Assembly (NCBI GenBank): GCA_016789025.1
Contig: JAEURC010000053.1
Location: 1-53,684, forward strand
Direction of reading: 5' to 3'
Length of the DNA stretch: 53,684 bases
DNA from: Anaerolineales bacterium
GTDB lineage: Bacteria > Chloroflexota > Anaerolineae > Anaerolineales > Villigracilaceae
The notes beneath the pieces were generated by a model. That model saw only the letters and a program-made list of their open reading frames with translations, was not told where the DNA came from and did not search any database. A program made the translations under genes and the position numbers. Below, piece after piece: positions 39,900-48,755 of the stretch; position 1 is the first letter of the stretch, and each line of letters begins with the position of its first letter.

Positions 39900-42239
39900 T
39901 CATGATTGGTCCAAAAGCGGAAGATTCAAGGTAAAGCATGAACCCTTGCCGGGCTCGCTTTCGACAGCCACGCTTCCGCCCATCGACTCGGCAATGGATT
40001 TCACGATCGCCAGCCCAAGCCCATTCCCTTCGACATCATCATGTCCGTTGTTCCGCACCCGGTAAAAGCGTTTAAACAGGTTGGGAAGGTTGGTTGCGGG
40101 GATGCCATAGCCGGTATCTTGAATATGGACGCTGACCCAACCCGCCTTATTTTGGGAGGAAAGTGTAACCGTGCCGCCCTCGGGCGTGTATTTGATGGCA
40201 TTGCCAATCAGGTTCCGCAATGCCTGGCGCAACTGCAACGGTTCGCCATTGACGATGGAACGTTCTTCTATTTCCTCGACCATAATCAACTGCCGTTTGG
40301 CTTCTGCCTGCGGCTGAAATTCGTCCGCGATCTGCCGCAGGATACTTGTCATATCAATGGCTTCATGCTTGGGTTGAGCTCCAAGGTCCATTTTTGCAAG
40401 GTCGAGCATGTTTTCCACTAACTGGGTCATGTGATCGGCGGCATGTTGGATGCGGTCGGTAAACTCAACCTGAGTTTCACTCAATGGTCCAGCCTGTTTG
40501 ATCAGTTGACTAAAGCCTTTGATGGATGTGAGCGGGTTTCTCAGGTCGTGAGAAGCTGTAGCGATGAATTCGTCTTTCACTTTTTCGAGCTGTTTGAAAT
40601 GTGTAACATCGTGCAACACAACGACACAGCCGCCCTCTTGCAGGGGAGTCAACGAGGCGGAGAAAATGCGTCGGTCGGGCCAAACAACCTCCCCCGTGGC
40701 GCGAAGCGAGTTTCCGTCGGCTTGCGCCAGCAGTTCGAGCAGGGAATCGTATCCGCTCCCGCGGGCGAGTGGCAAGCCCAGTTGAGTCTGATAATCGGCG
40801 AATAGTTTTTCTGCGGCGGGGTTCATGAGCGAGAGGCAGCGCGCCTCGTCGAATAAAAGGATGGCATCTGCCGCATTCTGCAAGACCGCGTCCAGCCGTT
40901 GGCGTTCGTTTGAAACGTTGAGATACAAGCTGGCGTTTTCCACCGCGCTTGCCGCCTGGCTTGCCATTGCCTGCAATAGGAGTTGATGCTCGAGGGTGAA
41001 GTACCCTTTTTGTTCGTTGGCAAAAATAAGCACGCCGATCAATTCATGCCTGCCAAACATGGGAACGACGATGATCGAACGCGCGGGATCATCCGCTTTT
41101 GCCTGCCAGCCGGGATGGTTTTGCGTGTCGGCGACGATCAGGCTCTGGCGGGTCTCTCGAATCTGTTCGAGAATGTCGTTCAACGGAGGCAGGTATGATT
41201 CGGAATTGGAGGATGCGGGGGCGGAAATGGAATATTGTTTATGAATCGGCGCCTTGGGGTCGAGAATGATGATGTGCCCCAGCATCGCTCCCAGCGTTTC
41301 GACCGTGCGGCGCAAAATAATGTCTGCAAGTTCGTTGATGTTGAGACGGGCGCTGATCTCCCTGCCGATCTCCGGTAATAAATTCAATTCGCGGTTGCGG
41401 CGGCGGATCGCATCCTCCGCTTGTTTGACGCGCAGTTTCGTGCGGATGCGCGCGAACAACTCGCGTTTGTCGAACGGTTTTGTCACATAATCGTCGGCGC
41501 CCAGGTTCAACCCGGACTGAATGTCTGTGGGGTCAATGCGCGCCGCCGTCAGGATGATGACAGGAACGTGCTCGGTGGCGGGGTCTGCGCGGATTTCCTC
41601 CAAAACAACGAAGCCGTCTTTCTTGGGCATGTTCACATCGAGAAGCACGAGGTCCGGCAATTCGGCGCGAACTTTTTCGAGAGTCTCTACTCCGTCTTTT
41701 GCTTTGATATACCCATACCCTTCCGATTCCAGATAACGCGACAACAACAGGAGGTTATCCGGCTGGTCGTCGGCGATCAAGATTTTGAACAACTTGTTTT
41801 GCGGGGTTTCGATCTTAACTGGCTTAGTCCGCTGCATTTCGTCAATCGCGCGCGTAACGATCTGACATACCCGTTCCGGGTGAACCGGCTTGATGATCAC
41901 ATCGTTCACCTTCAAGCGGCGAGCGGAGATCTTCAACCCCGGCACATCGTACGCGGTGATCAGAAACGAAAAGGTCGGCTTCCCCGCTGGGTGATTTTGC
42001 AGTTTCTCGATCAATTCCAAACCGGTCATCTCCGGCATCACCATATCGGTAATGACAATATCCGCGGCTTCTTCCTTTACCTGATCTAACGCCGTCGCAC
42101 CGCTGGTGGCGGAAACAACCTTCACCTGTGGACCCAATTGCGAAATGGCGCGCGCCAACATCGTTGCCGCGTTGGGGTGATCGTCTACAACAAGCACTTT
42201 TACCGGTCTGGCTAAAGCGGAGGAAGGGGATGGAAGCAT
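39900..42239 (-). CDS. Receiver-first hybrid histidine kinase (REC-REC-GAF-PAS-HK)
   Basis: A 779-aa soluble kinase whose order is reversed relative to classical hybrid kinases. It has two N-terminal receivers (VLVVDDHPN with DIVITDMVMPEMTG, and ILIADDQPDN with DLVLLDVNMPKKDG), a GAF domain and a PAS-like domain (ILLFDEARCLSLMNPAAEKL). The kinase core contains ASHDLRNPLTSIKGFSQL and an ATP-binding domain (LRNLIGNAIKYTPEG, DTGYGIP, GNGLGLAIVKS). Both receivers keep the phospho-acceptor and lysine (IIKPVHPERV, VTKPFDKREL). N-terminal receivers typically let the phosphorylation state of another kinase control the kinase core. No membrane segment is seen. A 252-bp repeat-bearing gap separates it from the regulator upstream. 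Confidence 0.92.
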   Translation of the reverse strand: MLPSPSSALARPVKVLVVDDHPNAATMLARAISQLGPQVKVVSATSGATALDQVKEEAADIVITDMVMPEMTGLELIEKLQNHPAGKPTFSFLITAYDVPGLKISARRLKVNDVIIKPVHPERVCQIVTRAIDEMQRTKPVKIETPQNKLFKILIADDQPDNLLLLSRYLESEGYGYIKAKDGVETLEKVRAELPDLVLLDVNMPKKDGFVVLEEIRADPATEHVPVIILTAARIDPTDIQSGLNLGADDYVTKPFDKRELFARIRTKLRVKQAEDAIRRRNRELNLLPEIGREISARLNINELADIILRRTVETLGAMLGHIIILDPKAPIHKQYSISAPASSNSESYLPPLNDILEQIRETRQSLIVADTQNHPGWQAKADDPARSIIVVPMFGRHELIGVLIFANEQKGYFTLEHQLLLQAMASQAASAVENASLYLNVSNERQRLDAVLQNAADAILLFDEARCLSLMNPAAEKLFADYQTQLGLPLARGSGYDSLLELLAQADGNSLRATGEVVWPDRRIFSASLTPLQEGGCVVVLHDVTHFKQLEKVKDEFIATASHDLRNPLTSIKGFSQLIKQAGPLSETQVEFTDRIQHAADHMTQLVENMLDLAKMDLGAQPKHEAIDMTSILRQIADEFQPQAEAKRQLIMVEEIEERSIVNGEPLQLRQALRNLIGNAIKYTPEGGTVTLSSQNKAGWVSVHIQDTGYGIPATNLPNLFKRFYRVRNNGHDDVEGNGLGLAIVKSIAESMGGSVAVESEPGKGSCFTLNLPLLDQS

Positions 42240-42350
42240 TGCCCCTATTTTCCCCCCTCTTCATAGCGATAACGTTTGAATTAATTGGATAAAGTTGGCG
42301 AAAGTTTGTAATCCCCTGAGAGGCTGTTTCTGAACTTCTTTTTCTGGACA

Positions 42351-42436
42351 CGGATTCAACGGATGGCGCTGAAATTCACAGAAAAGAACTTTTAAAAAGA
42401 GACTTTTTCCGTGTGTTCCGTGAACTCTGTGTACAA
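42351..42436. repeat. Degenerate inverted repeat (CACGGATTCA type)
   Basis: GGACACGGATTCAACGGAT is mirrored by TTTTTCCGTGTGTTCCGTGA and ACTCTGTGTAC. It lies in the gap between the winged-helix regulator and the hybrid kinase, and is related to 21781-21870. Confidence 0.6.
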
Positions 42437-42491
42437 AATAAAAATTTTCGGACTTAAGAAACCCTCTCTTGCAAGCGTTTGTGCGAGCAAC

Positions 42492-43298
42492 TCAATCCAA
42501 GACGAGGCGGTAACCCGTTCCGCGCACATTGATCACATGGACCGGCTTGCGCGAGTCTGCCTCGATCGCCTGGCGGATGTGATGGATATGCCATTTGGTT
42601 AATTCCTGAGCCTCGCGCGCGTCCACCTCGTAGCCCTGCGCTTCGGAAACAAGCGTTTGATAATCCACCACATTTGGCGTATGACGCGCCAACGACAATA
42701 AATAATCGAACGAGGTGGGGGAGAGATTGACAACGCGGTTGTTCATCGTGACGCGGCGGGTGTGCAGGTCTAGGGTGAGCCCTCCGCGTTTGAGAAAGCG
42801 GTCATCCGACGTGTCAGCCTGTTGAGGCTTCGAGCCGGCTTTCTCGCCCTTTGGGCTTTCCAGATCGTTCAATTCGGCTTGCAAAGAATCAATTTGCCTT
42901 TGCAGTTCGCGCTTGCGTCGTTCTTGTTGTCGGTTTGCTAAAATGGAATTTGTGCGGTCGACCACAGCCTGAGGCTTGAGCGGCTTCAATAAATAATCGG
43001 TTGCCCCGCTTCGTAATGCCTCCACTGCCGAATTAAGGTCTGGTTGCGCTGTGAACAATATCACTGGGAGGTCTGGGTACTTCGCGTGGATGGATTTGAG
43101 AAGTTCCAACCCGCTCACATCCGGCATGCGAATATCGAGATAGATCATGTCAAATAGATGCTGTGAAACGAGAGAAAATCCCTCCGCCCCGTTGGCGGCG
43201 GTAGTCACTTCAAACCCTGCGCGTTGAAGAATTCGCGCTAACGTCTGGCGCAGGCTGGCTTCATCGTCAATGATCAGAATGCGACCGTTGGCAGTCAT
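42492..43298 (-). CDS. Response regulator with winged-helix DNA-binding domain
   Basis: A 268-aa two-domain regulator and the only recognisable DNA-binding output of the cluster. Receiver: RILIIDDEAS, phospho-acceptor D55 in YLDIRMPDVSG, lysine in YLLKPLKP. A charged coiled coil follows (about 125-150, QERRKRELQRQIDSLQAEL) and then an OmpR/PhoB-type winged helix (about 170-268: LTLDLHTRRVTMNNRVVNLS, then HIRQAIEAD and VRGTGYRLV). Its start overlaps the end of the GAF kinase gene by 4 bases, so the two are probably a cognate pair. Target promoters are unknown; it may control this cluster. Confidence 0.94.
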   Translation of the reverse strand: MTANGRILIIDDEASLRQTLARILQRAGFEVTTAANGAEGFSLVSQHLFDMIYLDIRMPDVSGLELLKSIHAKYPDLPVILFTAQPDLNSAVEALRSGATDYLLKPLKPQAVVDRTNSILANRQQERRKRELQRQIDSLQAELNDLESPKGEKAGSKPQQADTSDDRFLKRGGLTLDLHTRRVTMNNRVVNLSPTSFDYLLSLARHTPNVVDYQTLVSEAQGYEVDAREAQELTKWHIHHIRQAIEADSRKPVHVINVRGTGYRLVLD

Positions 43299-45634
43299 TC
43301 AAAGCCCTCCTCGTGAATCGGCAACCAAATGGTGAATATCGCCCCGCCTTGCGGGTCATTTGCCGCTTCAATGCGCCCATGATGCTGTTGGATGATGTCG
43401 TGCGTGATGGTCAGCCCAAGCCCGGTGCCTGTGTGTTTACTGGTGATGAAGGCATCGAATACCTTGGAGAGCATTTCAGGGTCGATGCCCGGACCTGTAT
43501 CCTTGACGGTGAACAAAACCTCGTTTTGTGGGATCAAGAGATTCGTCTGCACGATGAGGCGTCCGCCGGGTTTCATCTCCTCGACCGCGTTGAGAAATAG
43601 ATTCAAAACGACCTGTCGAATTTGGTCTGCTACGCCTGAAATGGTTGGAAGGTTGGCGTCTGGGAAGAATTCAAAAGCGATTTCTTTTTGACGCATGTGT
43701 GTGGAGATCAGGGCGTGGACGTCCTCGATCAAACCATTGAGTTCCACGGGCTGAAAATCCATCATGCGCATGGGACGATAGGCGCTGCGAAGACGCTCGA
43801 TCAATGCCGCCATGCGCTCTGCCTCCGCCAGAATCACATCCAGATCCTGTCTCGCCTGAATGGAAAGATTGGTCTCTTCCTTTAAAAGGAATAAGGCGTT
43901 CTGAATCGCTTGCAAGGGATTGTTCAATTCGTGTGACACAGAAGCGAGCAAACGCCCGACAAGCGCGAGACGCTCGCTTTGAATCAGTTGCGAACGAACC
44001 GTTTGTTCCTGTTGTAGAGCGGTTTGCAGATTATTATATAAATTGGCTTTTTGCAGAACTACGGTCAACTGATCTGCAACGGCAACCATGAGTTGCAGAT
44101 CGCTTTCCGTGAGGCGGTGCGGCGGCGTTTGCTGAATATCCAACACGCCCACCACTCGATCTTCGATCTTGATGGGTACGGCGATTTCGGACTGTGTTTC
44201 AGGTAGTAAAGGACTGCGCTTGAAGAAAACCACGTTGTCAACATTGTTGGATATAAACGGCTCACCAGTTTCTGCCACATGACCGGCGATCCCTTCCCCG
44301 GAAGGGAGGTAGTGCCCTTGTTGCACAAGCGTGTCTCCAATGTATCCACTGCCGTGGCGTATCACAAGGTTTCTGCTATCTGGTTCGATCAAATAGATCT
44401 GAACGTGGTAATAGCCGAAGTTTTGATGAAGAAGTTTTACGACTTCCTCGATGAGTTCGTCGGTATCCAGCGATGCCGCCAAGCCCCGGCTGGTTCGGTA
44501 GAGCGCGCCCACCTCTTTTAGCCGTTGTTGTGTGTTCTCGAATAAATTCGAGTTCTCGATGGCAATCGCGGCTTGTATGCCCAACGCGTTCAGCAACTCG
44601 GCATCTTTCATAGAAAAAGCGCTTGCTCGCGAACTTTGAACGCTGATCGTGCCAATTTGTCGACTGCCGCTTCGTACAGGCGCAACCATTAGGGATCGAA
44701 ATTCAGGCAACGACTCGCCGCGTATGAAATCCGGATGAGTCCGTATATCCCCGATGTTAATTGTGATCCCCTCGCGGATCACCTGCCCGGCAACGCCTTC
44801 ACCTAAACGCATTTTTACCCGCCCGAATTCTTTTTCATCCTCGCCAAAACCGGAGACAGCATGAGCGAATAGAGCCTGCTCTTCCGACTCTAATAGGTGA
44901 ATGACGCTTTTCTCGACTTGCGGGATGAGTTCGCGAGCAGAATCAACGATCAGTTGTAACACTCCGCTGGTGCCCACGCGTTCGGTTTCACTGAGGGCGC
45001 GCCCGATCTTCGCGAGCGCATGGCTTTCATTGAGACGATGTTGTACTTCGGCGCTCTGTTGGAAGTTCCAAAGCGCTAATGAGATCAGGTTGCCGGCCTC
45101 CTCCGCTTGTTCGATTTCCTCGGCGGTAAATTGATGTGGCGTGTTATAGGCAATGATCGCCGCGCCTAATTTGCGCCCCCTTGCTATAAGCGGAACGCCT
45201 AACACAGAACGGGCCGGATAGCGCTTTGCGATCTCAACACTGACATGGGGAGAATTGAATACATCTTCTACGACGAGGGCGCGTTCGGCTTTTAATACGG
45301 AGGCGGTGAGAGTAATTTCCTCGATATCACTTTCAGCATCCAACGAGTACTGGAATGGAAGTATTGCCGTCGTTATAGCGGGGAGAGTTAACTGCCTTTC
45401 CTCATCCCAGCGCGTGATGTAACAATCGTCCGCGCGGGTAAGCCTTGCCATCTCGCTCGCCAGCGTATTTAAAGTGGCGTCTAAATTGTCCGAGAGCAGG
45501 ACGGCATGAGTCATCTCATTCAGCAGAGCGAGATATTCCTCCCGTGAAGACACAGCCGACCCCTTCTGTGATCGATTGGTTTTCACAGTCTGTTTGCTCT
45601 CTTGTGTTGCTCTGCTTGTTTCCGGCTGAGCCAT
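43295..45634 (-). CDS. GAF-domain sensor histidine kinase
   Basis: A 779-aa soluble kinase: three GAF domains (about 35-200, 210-365 and 370-525) and a HisKA domain with the phospho-acceptor in SHELNNPLQAIQNAL. The HATPase_c domain contains QVVLNLFLNAVEEM, DTGPGIDPEML and GTGLGLTITHDI. The third GAF is of the same type as in the membrane sensors (SPLLPETQSEIAVPIKIEDR). The NNPLQAI version of the H-box is common in kinases of the NtrB-like HisKA group. It is the first gene of the signalling run, 24 bases downstream of rny, and overlaps its likely partner regulator. The signals sensed by the GAF domains are unknown. Confidence 0.93.
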   Translation of the reverse strand: MAQPETSRATQESKQTVKTNRSQKGSAVSSREEYLALLNEMTHAVLLSDNLDATLNTLASEMARLTRADDCYITRWDEERQLTLPAITTAILPFQYSLDAESDIEEITLTASVLKAERALVVEDVFNSPHVSVEIAKRYPARSVLGVPLIARGRKLGAAIIAYNTPHQFTAEEIEQAEEAGNLISLALWNFQQSAEVQHRLNESHALAKIGRALSETERVGTSGVLQLIVDSARELIPQVEKSVIHLLESEEQALFAHAVSGFGEDEKEFGRVKMRLGEGVAGQVIREGITINIGDIRTHPDFIRGESLPEFRSLMVAPVRSGSRQIGTISVQSSRASAFSMKDAELLNALGIQAAIAIENSNLFENTQQRLKEVGALYRTSRGLAASLDTDELIEEVVKLLHQNFGYYHVQIYLIEPDSRNLVIRHGSGYIGDTLVQQGHYLPSGEGIAGHVAETGEPFISNNVDNVVFFKRSPLLPETQSEIAVPIKIEDRVVGVLDIQQTPPHRLTESDLQLMVAVADQLTVVLQKANLYNNLQTALQQEQTVRSQLIQSERLALVGRLLASVSHELNNPLQAIQNALFLLKEETNLSIQARQDLDVILAEAERMAALIERLRSAYRPMRMMDFQPVELNGLIEDVHALISTHMRQKEIAFEFFPDANLPTISGVADQIRQVVLNLFLNAVEEMKPGGRLIVQTNLLIPQNEVLFTVKDTGPGIDPEMLSKVFDAFITSKHTGTGLGLTITHDIIQQHHGRIEAANDPQGGAIFTIWLPIHEEGFE

Positions 45635-45658
45635 GTTACGCCTAACAGGTGCTGAGTA

Positions 45659-47185
45659 TTATTTTGCGATCTCGGTGGAGCGCGTCTCGCGGATGACCGT
45701 TACCTTGATCTGACCGGGGTATTGCATGGTCTCTTCGATCTTTTTGGCCACATCGCGAGCCAGGCGAGCCGAAGCGAGATCGTCAATTGTCTCTGGCTTC
45801 ACAATGATACGCACTTCGCGTCCCGCTTGTATTGCAAAAGCCTGTTGAACTCCGTCGAACGACATGGACATTTCCTCAAGCGAACGAATGCGTTTGATGT
45901 ATGCCTCAAGATCTTCGCGCCGCGCGCCCGGTCTCGCGCCGGAGATGGCGTCAGCCGATTCGGTGATGATCGCTTCCACCGTAAGTTGATCCACCTCATG
46001 GTGATGCGACTCGATGGCGTTCACCACGATCGAGTTGACGCCGTAACGCTTGCAATACTCTGCGCCGAGTTTCGCGTGTGTGCCATCCTGGTTATGATCC
46101 ATGGCTTTGCCGATGTCGTGCAGGAAGCCGCCCAATTTCGATAGTTCGACGTTCGCTCCGATCTCTGCCGCCAGGATACCAGCCAGTTTGGAAACTTCGA
46201 CCGCGTGCGCGAGCTGGTTCTGCCCATACGACGTGCGGAATTTGAGCCGCCCCATCATCCGTAGGATTTCCGGGTGCAAGCCCGAAACGTTTGCCTCATA
46301 GGCGGCTTGCTCGCCCGCTTCATTGATGATCTTTTCCACCGCTCGTGTTTCATCCTCCACGATCTTTTCGATATGCGCGGGGTGAATTCGTCCATCCAAA
46401 ATCAATTTTGCCAATGCGCGCCGGCCAATTTCGCGGCGGACTGAGTCGAAGCATGATACGGTCACAGAGTCTGGTGTATCGTCCACGATCACATCCACGC
46501 CCGCGGCTTGCTCGAAGGCTTTGATGTTGCGCCCGTTGCGCCCAACAATGCGCCCCTTCATCTCTTCGCTGGGGAGGGTGACGACCGCGCGCGTCACCTC
46601 AGCCACGTGTTCGCTTGCCACGCGTTGGATGGCATCCGCAATTAACTTGCGGGCGCGTTTCTCGCCTTCCTCGCGGGCTTCCGCTTCGATCTGGCGGATA
46701 ATGCGCGCCATATCGCCGCGCGCTTCTTTTTCCACAGCCGCGAATAATTCCTTCTTGGCTTCGTCCGGCGAAAGCTGGGCGATTTGCTCGAGTTTTTTGA
46801 CCTGATCCTCATGGAGTTTGTCGATCTCGTTGCCGCGCCGGTCCACCTGCGATTGACGTTTATTAATCTGTTGCTCACGCTGTTCGAGGCGGTCGCTTCG
46901 GCTGTCTACCTCCGAACGGCGTTTATCCAACCGTTCGGTCTCTTTGTTGAGTTCGATGCGCCGTTCTTTCATTTCTGCCTCGGAGGCTTGCACAATTTTG
47001 GTCGCGTTTTCGCGCGCCTGGCTTTCGATCAACCGCGCTTGTTCATTGGCCACCTTTAGGATATTGTCTGCCTTGTCTTGCTGATTTTTCAGCGCGCGTT
47101 CCGCCTGATAACGGTGAAGGAAATATCCCGCCACCAGACCCACGCCCAATACAAGTATGTCAACGATCAAGATAATCGGATTCAT
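45659..47185 (-). CDS. rny: Ribonuclease Y
   Basis: Membrane-anchored endoribonuclease that initiates mRNA decay. The 508-aa protein has the standard layout. An N-terminal membrane helix (about 4-24) comes first, then a long coiled coil to about residue 185. The KH domain contains GRIVGRNGRNIKAFEQAAGV and the HD domain has GGFLHDIGKAMDHNQDGTHA, the last with the metal-binding His-Asp pair. Its start overlaps the recX stop region by 4 bases. In many genomes rny, recX and recA lie close together; recA is not in this window. Confidence 0.96.
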   Translation of the reverse strand: MNPIILIVDILVLGVGLVAGYFLHRYQAERALKNQQDKADNILKVANEQARLIESQARENATKIVQASEAEMKERRIELNKETERLDKRRSEVDSRSDRLEQREQQINKRQSQVDRRGNEIDKLHEDQVKKLEQIAQLSPDEAKKELFAAVEKEARGDMARIIRQIEAEAREEGEKRARKLIADAIQRVASEHVAEVTRAVVTLPSEEMKGRIVGRNGRNIKAFEQAAGVDVIVDDTPDSVTVSCFDSVRREIGRRALAKLILDGRIHPAHIEKIVEDETRAVEKIINEAGEQAAYEANVSGLHPEILRMMGRLKFRTSYGQNQLAHAVEVSKLAGILAAEIGANVELSKLGGFLHDIGKAMDHNQDGTHAKLGAEYCKRYGVNSIVVNAIESHHHEVDQLTVEAIITESADAISGARPGARREDLEAYIKRIRSLEEMSMSFDGVQQAFAIQAGREVRIIVKPETIDDLASARLARDVAKKIEETMQYPGQIKVTVIRETRSTEIAK

Positions 47186-47838
47186 GGTGTATCCTCAGTT
47201 TCTTCAAAATATTTTTCGTTTTGATGTGTTTCGTTCCAGGTTCTTGTCACCACGGGCCTAATGGTCGAATAAGAAAAGCCGCGCCTTGCAAGAAACCCTG
47301 AAAGTTTTTTTCTATATTCCAGCCAGCCTAAATCTTTGAAGCGGTTTGATTTCTTCAACGCCGCTTCATACGCCAGCGCTTCATCATCCACATGTTGGAG
47401 GGCGGTTGATGTCGTTTCGTCGTCGATGCCTTTTTGTCGCATTTCCATCGCCAACATGCGACGACTGCGCGGGTGGAAGGCGCTTCGGTTTTCGACCCAT
47501 GCCCGGGCAAACTGATTGTCGTTGGCCAGTCCATCTTGCCGCAAGCGTTCGATGGTTTGCTCGATCACATCCTCCGGGAACTCATGTTTCCGCAGGTTCT
47601 TGCGAATCTCCTCTTCGGACCTTGCCCGGTAACTCAAAAACAACAAGGCCTGTTGGATGGCTCGTTCTTTCGTATCCTCAGCCTGAAGTCGCTGAATTTT
47701 CGCATCATCCAACCCGTCACCGACTTTGAGCCACGCGGCAGTGATGCGCGCCAGCCCGAAAGCGAATTCTCCATCGAGGTGCACATTGACTCGATTTGGG
47801 TTTCGCTTTTGCACTTCGAGAGCGGTGATCTTTTTCAT
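47182..47838 (-). CDS. recX: Regulatory protein RecX
   Basis: Inhibitor or modulator of RecA filaments. The 218-aa protein consists of the repeated three-helix modules of RecX, with ALLFLSYRARSEEEIRKNLR, VIEQTIERLRQDGLANDNQF and ARAWVENRSAFHPRSRRMLA. The ATG at 47838 has no Shine-Dalgarno sequence: the bases before it are a U-rich run following a hairpin. Translation or transcription may therefore be tied to read-through of that terminator. The gene overlaps rny by 4 bases, so both probably share a transcript. Confidence 0.92.
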   Translation of the reverse strand: MKKITALEVQKRNPNRVNVHLDGEFAFGLARITAAWLKVGDGLDDAKIQRLQAEDTKERAIQQALLFLSYRARSEEEIRKNLRKHEFPEDVIEQTIERLRQDGLANDNQFARAWVENRSAFHPRSRRMLAMEMRQKGIDDETTSTALQHVDDEALAYEAALKKSNRFKDLGWLEYRKKLSGFLARRGFSYSTIRPVVTRTWNETHQNEKYFEETEDTP

Positions 47839-47840
47839 TT

Positions 47841-47879
47841 AAAAAATAAAACAACCGAAGCACCGACTGTCGGTTTCGG
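47841..47879 (-). terminator. Intrinsic terminator touching the recX start codon
   Basis: CCGAA and ACCGAC (47855-47867) pair with GTCGGT and TTCGG (47869-47879). On the minus strand the stem is followed by a 14-base U-rich tract that ends two bases before the recX ATG. Confidence 0.85.
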
Positions 47880-48024
47880 CTGTCGAAGACTCCGCGTCAA
47901 CGGAGAAAATGTCTGGGAATGTGGAGCAAGCCCAACGTCCCGATCGAAGCGTGCCGGGGTGGGTCAAACCGTGTGACGGTGGTCAGGTCACAGACGGCGA
48001 ACGTGTTGTGGGGGTGAAGTCAGT
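47841..48024 (-). ncRNA. Candidate structured RNA or leader upstream of recX
   Basis: About 180 bases on the minus strand with several GC-rich stem-loops: ACCGTCACACGGT, a CCCA/CCCG stem pairing with CGGG/TGGG, and CTCCG-loop-CGGAG. A promoter-like pair lies before it (TTGAAG at 48053-48058 and TATGAA at 48031-48036, 16 bases apart). It ends in a strong terminator hairpin (47855-47879) followed by TTGTTTTATTTTTT. No long ORF is present in this stretch. I do not recognise it as 6S, SRP, RNase P or tmRNA. It could be an independent small RNA or an attenuating leader of recX-rny. Confidence 0.5.
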
Positions 48025-48199
48025 TTCTTTTTCATAATGGTTGGTTTGACTTCTTCAAATAACTCCCAAAACGGGGAGGTTCTTGCTCGTAATATCCAGA
48101 AAGTGTACAGCCGAGCCGCAATGCGGCAGAAATAGACTTGTTCAATGCCTTGCTATGCCCTGATTATAATGGATTTTAAGGTTTGTTAATGTAGCAAAA
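48025..48199. other. Intergenic region upstream of the RNA candidate
   Basis: No gene recognised. It contains the promoter-like pair for the RNA candidate. A second minus-strand pair also lies here, TATAAT near 48165-48170 with TTAACA about 15 bases upstream, which would give a longer leader for recX. Confidence 0.4.
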
Positions 48200-48481
48200 T
48201 TATTGCGAAGGTTGGCGTGCCCAGCGTTTTCGACGCGCCAGGATTGGGACGATGATAATGAGGGAGATCACGCCTCCCATGACGATGATACCGTCGGTTG
48301 ACCCGACTTCAGATTTATCTTCCGGCTCGGGGGTTGTGGTGGCTTGAAAGAAGAACGATGCCTTGGTATTTGCTTGTGTGAATGTTGCCCGGCTTGCCAG
48401 CGATTGCGTGAAGGCGGTAAGAACCATCGCCAATAACGATGCCAGAATAAAAATGATGAATACTCGGGTTGTTCTTTTCAT
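48200..48481 (-). CDS. Small secreted or membrane protein of unknown function
   Basis: A 93-aa protein with an N-terminal hydrophobic segment (VFIIFILASLLAMVLTAF; signal peptide or anchor), a Thr/Glu-rich middle (TTTPEPEDKSEVGSTD) and a C-terminal membrane helix (GIIVMGGVISLIIIVPILA) followed by RRKRWARQ. The layout resembles a cell-surface anchor with a sorting-like tail, but no LPxTG motif is present. Start is uncertain: ATG at 48481 or 48505, neither with a clear ribosome binding site. It is divergent from the complex III operon. No function is proposed. Confidence 0.55.
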   Translation of the reverse strand: MKRTTRVFIIFILASLLAMVLTAFTQSLASRATFTQANTKASFFFQATTTPEPEDKSEVGSTDGIIVMGGVISLIIIVPILARRKRWARQPSQ

Positions 48482-48685
48482 GCGAGGCAAGTATATCACG
48501 CGCATTTTGTCGCTTTTTATGTACTTGCCTGTTCTTTTGAAGTATAATTTCGGCGCGCTTTCAGGGTGAATGATTACCCTGAATGCCGTTGTTTATTTGT
48601 GGTCGATTCACTGGTTCGATAAAAAATCAAAACGTCTGCGCGTGGTGTTCCTGACGATGTCCGGCAATCTGTTGTGCGCTCATGT

Positions 48686-48714
48686 TTACAAATTTGGTTC
48701 AATTAGGTAAAATC
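48686..48714 (+). promoter_or_regulatory. Sigma70-type promoter of the alternative complex III operon
   Basis: TTTACA (48686-48691) and TAAAAT (48709-48714), 17 bases apart, each one mismatch from consensus. The transcript would start near 48721. CAGGAG lies six to seven bases before the actA ATG. Confidence 0.65.
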
Positions 48715-48755
48715 GTGCAATATTTCACGAATAAATCCTCGTTTCAGGAGAATGC

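Noticed and set aside
47841..48024. Assignment of the recX-upstream RNA as 6S, SRP, RNase P or tmRNA
   Set aside because: None of the conserved sequence blocks that I know for these RNAs could be found; size alone (about 180 bases) is not enough.
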